Below, in pieces: positions 6,963 through 10,575 of a stretch of 10,575 nt of DNA. The DNA lies in the NCBI GenBank assembly GCA_910586105.1, contig CAJUGU010000132.1, forward strand, positions 1 to 10,575, written 5' to 3'. The notes under the pieces were generated by a model. The model was given only the letters and a program-made list of their open reading frames with translations. It was not told the origin of the DNA and searched no databases. The stretch's first letter is position 1, and each line of letters starts with the position of its first letter. A program made the position numbers and the translations under genes. The DNA is from an uncultured Eubacteriales bacterium. Its GTDB lineage: Bacteria > Bacillota > Clostridia > Oscillospirales > Butyricicoccaceae.

Positions 6963-7153
6963 GACCATGAACTTATATCTTTATCCCGTTCCAGCCAGCG
7001 TTTTGGAAGCTGTGAGGCGGGTTTTTCGATGGTTCCCCAAAAGCGGCGCCAAAACGCAGCGCGGCGTTCAGCGCCTTTTCCCGTTTTGATGGGGGCCGGC
7101 CAGCGGCTGCGCGCCGCCGCGCCGGCCCCGCGCGGCGTATCCCGACCCCGATC
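6943..7153. other. GC-rich structured spacer between yggT and divIVA (ylmH position)
   Basis: In Bacillus and many Clostridia, ylmH, an S4-domain RNA-binding gene of about 260 codons, sits here. This spacer of about 240 nt to the divIVA start is far too short for it, and I see no remnant. It holds the large GC inverted repeat at 7092-7129, a GGCGC...GCGCC pair near 7045-7080 and the divIVA leader hairpin. A minus-strand frame stays open from inside yggT to 6973, but it is Arg/Ala-rich, has no ribosome binding site and looks non-coding. TATAAG (6977-6972, minus) could be a -10 for divIVA, but no -35 accompanies it. Confidence 0.6.
7092..7129. repeat. Long GC inverted repeat downstream of yggT
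   Basis: GGGGCCGGC (7092-7100) pairs with GCCGGCCCC (7121-7129). The inner arms GCGGC (7103-7107) and GCCGC (7116-7120) extend the stem past a 2-nt bulge. On the minus strand it begins 25 nt beyond the yggT stop. The bases after it are CATCAAAACGGG rather than a U-run, so it is not a standard intrinsic terminator. RNA processing, transcript stabilisation or a repeat element are possible roles. Confidence 0.55.
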
Positions 7154-7423
7154 CTAATAAATGCCGTAAGCAAGCGCCTGCCGCAATATGCCAAGCGCAA
7201 TGAACGCCAGCAGGAATGCAAAATCGATCGGGATCATACTGCCGCGCTGGAAAGGCTCCACCAATTTGCGGAAGGGCAGGATGATCGGCTCGGTCACCAG
7301 ATAAAGCAGCTCATTGATCTGGGAGTCCCTTCCCTGCGGGAACCAGGATAGGATCGCCCGCGCAAACATTGCAAACTCCATGAACGAGAGCAGCGTGACC
7401 GCAATTTGATAAACAAGTCCCAT
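7154..7423 (-). CDS. ylmG: YggT/YlmG-family membrane protein
   Basis: This small integral membrane protein of 89 residues has two hydrophobic segments, about 4-25 and 66-86. They flank the family's conserved loop TEPIILPFRK (44-53), preceded by SWFP (26-29). The biochemical role is unresolved; the family is linked to division genes in Gram-positive bacteria and to nucleoid and thylakoid organisation in cyanobacteria and plastids. The ATG is only 4 nt after the sepF stop codon, and I see no clear Shine-Dalgarno sequence, so translation probably depends on coupling to sepF. The order sepF-ylmG is as in Bacillus, but the usual next gene, ylmH, is absent. Confidence 0.9.
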   Translation of the reverse strand: MGLVYQIAVTLLSFMEFAMFARAILSWFPQGRDSQINELLYLVTEPIILPFRKLVEPFQRGSMIPIDFAFLLAFIALGILRQALAYGIY

Positions 7424-7427
7424 AAGC

Positions 7428-7889
7428 TTACAGGTAAACGCCGTTGCTTTCCAGCTCGTCGATCAGGTCGCCCAGGATATCTACGTTATAGGGCGTGATG
7501 ATATACGTGCTGTTCGCAACCTTTTTGATCTTCCCTTCGTTGGCATAGGCAACACCCGAAAGGAAGTCGATCAACCGGCGCGCAACGTCTTTATTGGTCG
7601 ATTCCAGATTGAGTACGACTGTGCGCTTGTCCTTCAGGTGATCCGCGATCTCCGCAGCGTTCTCAAAACGGTCCGGCTTGACCAGCACGACCGCGAGCTG
7701 TGTCGTTGCGTTGATGTTTACCACCTTGTTGCTCCTGCGCGGTGAAACATCGGCCGTATAGGAAAGCGATTCCTCCATGCTGGGGGCTGGGGGCGCTTCT
7801 TTGCGCTGCTGCTTGGGCACGAACTCTTCAAAGTCGTCCTCCACATCTTCGCCCTTTACCCAGTCGAGAAAGTTCTTAAACGAACCCAT
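7428..7889 (-). CDS. sepF: Cell division protein SepF
   Basis: SepF anchors FtsZ to the membrane and shapes the division septum in Gram-positive bacteria. It has 153 residues. The N-terminal MGSFKNFLDWVK is an amphipathic membrane-targeting helix. An acidic, proline-bearing linker follows at about 14-50. The SepF core spans about 55-145. Within it, DFLSGVAYANEGKIKKV carries Gly112, which aligns with the glycine needed for ring assembly in Bacillus, and STYIITP is also typical. AAGGAGG (7906-7900) lies 10 nt before the ATG, one of the strongest ribosome binding sites here, consistent with independent translation. A near-consensus promoter inside yggS, about 165 nt upstream, could drive it. Confidence 0.96.
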   Translation of the reverse strand: MGSFKNFLDWVKGEDVEDDFEEFVPKQQRKEAPPAPSMEESLSYTADVSPRRSNKVVNINATTQLAVVLVKPDRFENAAEIADHLKDKRTVVLNLESTNKDVARRLIDFLSGVAYANEGKIKKVANSTYIITPYNVDILGDLIDELESNGVYL

Positions 7890-7912
7890 AAGCCAAAGTC
7901 CTCCTTAAAATC

Positions 7913-8653
7913 TTACAGACTATTTTTTGATGGCTGCCGCGCATAGTCACGCGCCCCGAAAATCGCGGAGCCTACCCGGACCATGGTCGATCCGCAGGCG
8001 ATCGCGTCTTCAAAATCGTTTGTCATACCCATGGACAAACAAGCCATACATACATTATCGTATTTTTTTGTCGATATGTCAATAAATAGTTCTTGCATTT
8101 CGTGAAAATAATACAAATTATTCCCGTCTGGCGGGGTTACCGGCGGGATCGCCATGAGCCCTTTTACCGAAAGATTCCCAAATCCTGCAATTTTATCCAA
8201 CGATTCCCCGAGCTCTTCCAGGGAAAAACCACTTTTCGCGGCCTCTTTCCCAATGTTGACCTCCAGCAGCACGTCCTGACGGATCTGGCGCTTGCCCGCC
8301 TCCCGGTCGATCGCCTGCGCCAGCCGCAGAGAACCGACCGACTGGATCAGGCTGACCTTCCCGATCAGGTATTTGACCTTATTCGTCTGCAAGGTACCGA
8401 TGAATTGCAGGTCGGCGCCGCCGTAGGCCGACTGCTCATATTTTTCCAGCAGCTCCTGCACGCGGTTTTCCCCGCACACGGAGATCCCGTGCTCCACGGC
8501 GAAGCGCACGCGCTCCGCGCTGTTCATCTTGGTCGCCGCCAGCAGCGCGACCTCCTCCGGCCTGCGCCCCGCGCGTATAGCGGCTTCGGCGACGCGTTCC
8601 CGGACCCGCGCGATGTTTTCCGCCAGCAGCGCCTGTTCCTGTTCGGTCATCAT
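7913..8653 (-). CDS. yggS: YggS/YlmE-family pyridoxal-phosphate homeostasis protein
   Basis: PLPBP proteins bind PLP on a single TIM-barrel-like domain and buffer vitamin B6 and amino-acid metabolism without a known catalytic reaction. The protein has 246 residues. LLAATK (37-42) provides the PLP lysine, Lys42. Further signatures are CGENRVQE, FIGTLQTNK (84-92), SMGMTNDFEDAI and VRVGSAIFGAR. The histidine usually found before F-I-G (as in WHFIG) is Gln83 here. The ATG at 8653 overlaps the adaptor stop as ATGA; a second ATG at 8650 is equally plausible, with AGGAAGGTG just upstream. The stretch 8041-8120 is markedly AT-rich (20 G/C of 80, counted by hand) and hosts a promoter-like sequence. 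Linkage to sepF is conserved. Confidence 0.95.
   Translation of the reverse strand: MMTEQEQALLAENIARVRERVAEAAIRAGRRPEEVALLAATKMNSAERVRFAVEHGISVCGENRVQELLEKYEQSAYGGADLQFIGTLQTNKVKYLIGKVSLIQSVGSLRLAQAIDREAGKRQIRQDVLLEVNIGKEAAKSGFSLEELGESLDKIAGFGNLSVKGLMAIPPVTPPDGNNLYYFHEMQELFIDISTKKYDNVCMACLSMGMTNDFEDAIACGSTMVRVGSAIFGARDYARQPSKNSL
8054..8082 (-). promoter_or_regulatory. Near-consensus sigma-A promoter inside yggS, directed at sepF
   Basis: On the minus strand TTGACA (8082-8077) and GATAAT (8059-8054) are separated by exactly 17 nt (8076-8060), and the region is AT-rich with an A-tract in the spacer. That is 11 of 12 consensus positions. The predicted start is near 8047, giving a leader of roughly 155-160 nt before sepF. 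It lies within the yggS coding sequence, where the sequence is locally much poorer in GC than its surroundings. Confidence 0.65.
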
Positions 8654-9945
8654 TTCAGCACCTTCCTGTCCTCGATCTCTTTCCCCTGTATAATGATCAG
8701 GTCCTGCATCACCAGCGCGTTGCTCGCGCTGGCCGAGTTCAGCTCCTGCTTGACAACATAGTAGCTGTCCGCCTCGTAGATCTGCGTGATCTCCTTGAAG
8801 CGCGCGAACGAACCGCTCATGATATAGACCCCGATCCGGGTAATCGTCGTTTCGACGCCGTCCTTGTCGGTCCTGGTTTCGGTCTCCACACGGACGGCTT
8901 CCTTTGGCACCTTCAGCCCGGTGTAACTGCCGAAGATCAGGTCGATCTCCTGCTCCCGCATGGAAACGATGCTGGATGTAAAGCGGTCGCCGGTCAGAAT
9001 GACCAGCGCGTGCTCCTCGTCGTCCGAACGCCGGATATCATGGACGGAAGCGGTCACGGTTTCCCCGGTCTGGGAAAACCGGACGGTCACCTTGGCCCCG
9101 ACCCGGGTCCGGCGCGCGTCGCTCAGGTCGATCGGCGCCGCAAAATACCACGAAAAGCCGCGCACGATCTTGCCCAGCGCATTCTCCGGCACGTTGCGGG
9201 GCTTGTCTTCCATCAGCCCGACCAGCTGTTCATAGGATAAGGTCTCGAGCAGCTCTTCGGTCAGGATCCCTTCGTAGCCGTCGACCGTTTCGGAAAAGTA
9301 GCCGGTCGCCGGCGAAAGGATCGAACGTGTCTGGCCGCTCACCTGATTGCTCAGGGCCGACATCTGGCGTTCAAGCGCTTCCAGCTCCTCGCGCAGCGTT
9401 TCGGTCTCCAACGAGCCCGCCGCGCGGCGCAGCGACTGCTCGCGCAGCCCTTCCGCCGTGTCTTTCGCGTCGGTGACGATGCCGTCCTTCACCTGCGAGC
9501 TGAGCGTGCGCATAGCGGCCGTCAGCTGCTGGTCGAGCCGCGCCGTATCGGAATAGTCCCCCGCCGAACGTAACGCCGCACGCAGAAGGGTGACTTCGGC
9601 TTCCAGCCGTTCCAGCTCCCGGCTGGTCTCGAGCGCGGCTTCGCCCGCGTAAACGACGGCCAGCTGGGATTGCTTCTTCACCCGTTCCCCATTCGAGGCC
9701 AGATGCTTGACGGTCGGGCTGGTCACGTTTTCGATCAGCTCCTCATCCCGGATGAAAATGCCGGAACATTCGATGCTGTCCTCGACCGTGACCCGTGTCG
9801 CAGCGACCGTGACATAGTGGTTGCTGAAGGCATACACGGTCTGCGCGACGATGTACAGCAGCGCGACTGCGCCGACCAGCACGACAACCGTATTGCTGTT
9901 GCGCCGCCGCCGATATAATTTGATCCTCTTTTTTTCCTTTTCCAT
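8650..9945 (-). CDS. HlyD-like single-pass membrane adaptor protein
   Basis: This 431-residue protein begins with a basic cytoplasmic stretch (KEKKRIKLYRRRR, 3-15) and one transmembrane helix at about 19-40, so the rest should lie outside the cell. A first barrel-sandwich half at about 60-105 (with IFIRDEEL and LASNGERVKK) is followed by a coiled-coil region at about 107-205. A second half starts at SPATGYFSETVDGYEG, with a beta-barrel-like segment (VGAKVTVRFSQTGETV) after it. This is the order of HlyD/membrane-fusion adaptors. No ABC, MFS or RND partner is in the window. The start has AGGAG 10 nt upstream. It follows hfq by 36 nt and overlaps yggS by 4 nt, so it is part of the operon. The family is fairly clear; the function and partner are unknown. 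Confidence 0.8.
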   Translation of the reverse strand: MEKEKKRIKLYRRRRNSNTVVVLVGAVALLYIVAQTVYAFSNHYVTVAATRVTVEDSIECSGIFIRDEELIENVTSPTVKHLASNGERVKKQSQLAVVYAGEAALETSRELERLEAEVTLLRAALRSAGDYSDTARLDQQLTAAMRTLSSQVKDGIVTDAKDTAEGLREQSLRRAAGSLETETLREELEALERQMSALSNQVSGQTRSILSPATGYFSETVDGYEGILTEELLETLSYEQLVGLMEDKPRNVPENALGKIVRGFSWYFAAPIDLSDARRTRVGAKVTVRFSQTGETVTASVHDIRRSDDEEHALVILTGDRFTSSIVSMREQEIDLIFGSYTGLKVPKEAVRVETETRTDKDGVETTITRIGVYIMSGSFARFKEITQIYEADSYYVVKQELNSASASNALVMQDLIIIQGKEIEDRKVLK

Positions 9946-9981
9946 AGTCGTTCCGCTCCTGCGGCGGCCACGCCTTCGGCG

Positions 9982-10233
9982 TTACGCGCCCCCGCTGTTC
10001 CTCGGCTCCCGCTTCTGGTAGAATTCTACATGATTTTGCGGGATAATGGTGGATATCGCATGCTTATAGACCATCTTCTGGCAGCCGTCGCTGTCAAGGA
10101 TCACCACAAAGCTGTCAAACCCGCGCACCGTCCCACGCATCTGGAAGCCGTTGGTCAGGAAGACCGTGACCGGGATCGACTGCTGCCTGACAACGTTCAA
10201 AAAGCCGTCCTGTAAATTGATTTCGTTTCTCAT
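9982..10233 (-). CDS. hfq: RNA chaperone Hfq
   Basis: Hfq forms a hexameric ring that binds sRNAs and A/U-rich mRNA segments. The protein has 83 residues. The Sm1 motif spans INLQDGFLN through about residue 46 and includes Gln8 and Asp9 of the proximal U-binding face and Phe42. Sm2 contains VYKHAISTI with Tyr56, Lys57 and His58. The C-terminal tail is very short (about 12 residues, ending EPRNSGGA), as in other Firmicutes. GGAGG (10247-10243) lies 9 nt before the ATG at 10233. It is placed 38 nt after miaA, an arrangement shared widely between Proteobacteria and Clostridia. A small inverted repeat overlaps its ribosome binding site. Confidence 0.97.
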   Translation of the reverse strand: MRNEINLQDGFLNVVRQQSIPVTVFLTNGFQMRGTVRGFDSFVVILDSDGCQKMVYKHAISTIIPQNHVEFYQKREPRNSGGA

Positions 10234-10245
10234 CTTTGAATCCCT

Positions 10246-10266
10246 CCATAAAATTCCAATTTATGG
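10246..10266. repeat. Inverted repeat overlapping the hfq ribosome binding site
   Basis: CCATAAA (10246-10252) and TTTATGG (10260-10266) form a perfect 7-bp inverted repeat with a 7-nt loop in the 38-nt miaA-hfq gap. In the hfq mRNA the 3' arm ends in GG, which are the first two bases of the GGAGG Shine-Dalgarno. Folding would partly mask translation initiation. The stem is A/U-rich, so it would be weak. Confidence 0.45.
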
Positions 10267-10271
10267 ATCTA

Positions 10272-10575
10272 TCATACACCGTTTGCGCGGAGGAATGCTG
10301 TCGAATCCTGTAGCAACGCCGCAAGTTCCACGCCTTCTTCGTAGCGCAGCCAATGTATCGCCGGATCCCGCGCAAGCCACGTGAGCTGTCGCTTGGCATA
10401 ATTGCGGGTGTGCTGCCGCAGCAGGTCCGCGCAGTGTTCCAAGCTGTCGCGGCCCTCGATGCAAGGGATGAGTTCCTTGTAGCCGATTGCCTGCGCCGCC
10501 GTCCCGGCGAGCTGGCCCGCAGCGAGCAGCCGCGCGCACTCGTCCAGCAGGCCGTCGCGCAGCATCTGCCCAACG
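10272..10575 (-). CDS. miaA: tRNA dimethylallyltransferase, C-terminal part (runs off the right edge)
   Basis: MiaA transfers a dimethylallyl group to the N6 of A37 in tRNAs that read UNN codons. Only the last ~101 codons are present; the frame stays open to the window end, so the N-terminal P-loop and catalytic part lie outside. Diagnostic elements are MLRDGLLDECARLL, then AAQAIGYKEL, and finally TRNYAKRQLTWLARDP, the conserved C-terminal RNA-contact region. An internal ATG at 10565 should not be taken as the start. The stop is 38 nt before hfq, and the miaA-hfq pairing supports the call. Confidence 0.93.
   Translation of the reverse strand, partial: VGQMLRDGLLDECARLLAAGQLAGTAAQAIGYKELIPCIEGRDSLEHCADLLRQHTRNYAKRQLTWLARDPAIHWLRYEEGVELAALLQDSTAFLRANGV

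Noticed and set aside
6973..7153. Minus-strand frame through the yggT-divIVA spacer as a gene
   Set aside because: No start with a ribosome binding site lies in the spacer; the frame only opens inside yggT, and the Arg/Ala-rich product looks like translated GC-rich repeat.
9913..9918. TATAAT-like sequence on the plus strand inside the adaptor gene
   Set aside because: No -35 and no plus-strand gene follows; it falls in codons of the basic N-terminal stretch.
10113..10118. TTGACA on the minus strand inside hfq as an internal promoter
   Set aside because: No -10 at suitable spacing; the bases encode conserved Sm-motif residues.

Overview
The window reads as chromosomal, accessory-poor DNA from a Gram-positive member of the Clostridia. 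It is GC-rich, with dense minus-strand genes and strong AGGAGG-type ribosome binding sites. The order ylmE(yggS)-sepF-ylmG(yggT)-divIVA-ileS-lspA-rluD matches the 3' flank of the Bacillus/Clostridium division (dcw) region. A miaA-hfq pair lies upstream. An Oscillospirales-type gut anaerobe is my best guess; this is inference from gene order and composition, not a database match.

Layout from right to left, which is the direction of transcription. The C-terminal end of miaA runs off the right edge. It is followed by hfq (10233-9982), a single-pass HlyD-like membrane adaptor (9945-8650), yggS (8653-7913), sepF (7889-7428), yggT (7423-7154), divIVA (6915-6166), ileS (6128-3336), lspA (3276-2797), rluD (2804-1881) and a Cof-type HAD phosphatase (1884-1075). 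Several junctions are overlapping: adaptor/yggS 4 nt, lspA/rluD 8 nt, rluD/HAD 4 nt. The run ends in a strong intrinsic terminator at 1055-1012. Two genes of the Bacillus order are missing: ylmH between yggT and divIVA, where a ~240-nt GC-rich structured spacer sits instead, and ylyA between ileS and lspA.

At the left edge, a plus-strand chloramphenicol-acetyltransferase-family gene (253-903) has its own extended -10 promoter and converges on the HAD gene. Upstream of it is an AT-rich region that also carries a candidate leftward promoter with an operator-like inverted repeat, so a divergent gene may lie beyond position 1.

Together the genes cover tRNA maturation and charging (miaA, ileS), sRNA-based control (hfq), PLP homeostasis (yggS), septum and pole assembly (sepF, ylmG, divIVA), lipoprotein processing (lspA) and rRNA modification (rluD). 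The most interesting signals are regulatory. There is a near-consensus sigma-A promoter inside yggS aimed at sepF, a terminator hairpin between ileS and lspA, and a hairpin that overlaps the hfq ribosome binding site. The membrane adaptor placed between hfq and the division genes, with no visible transporter partner, also stands out. I saw no mobile element, CRISPR array, tRNA or rRNA, and no clear novel defence system.
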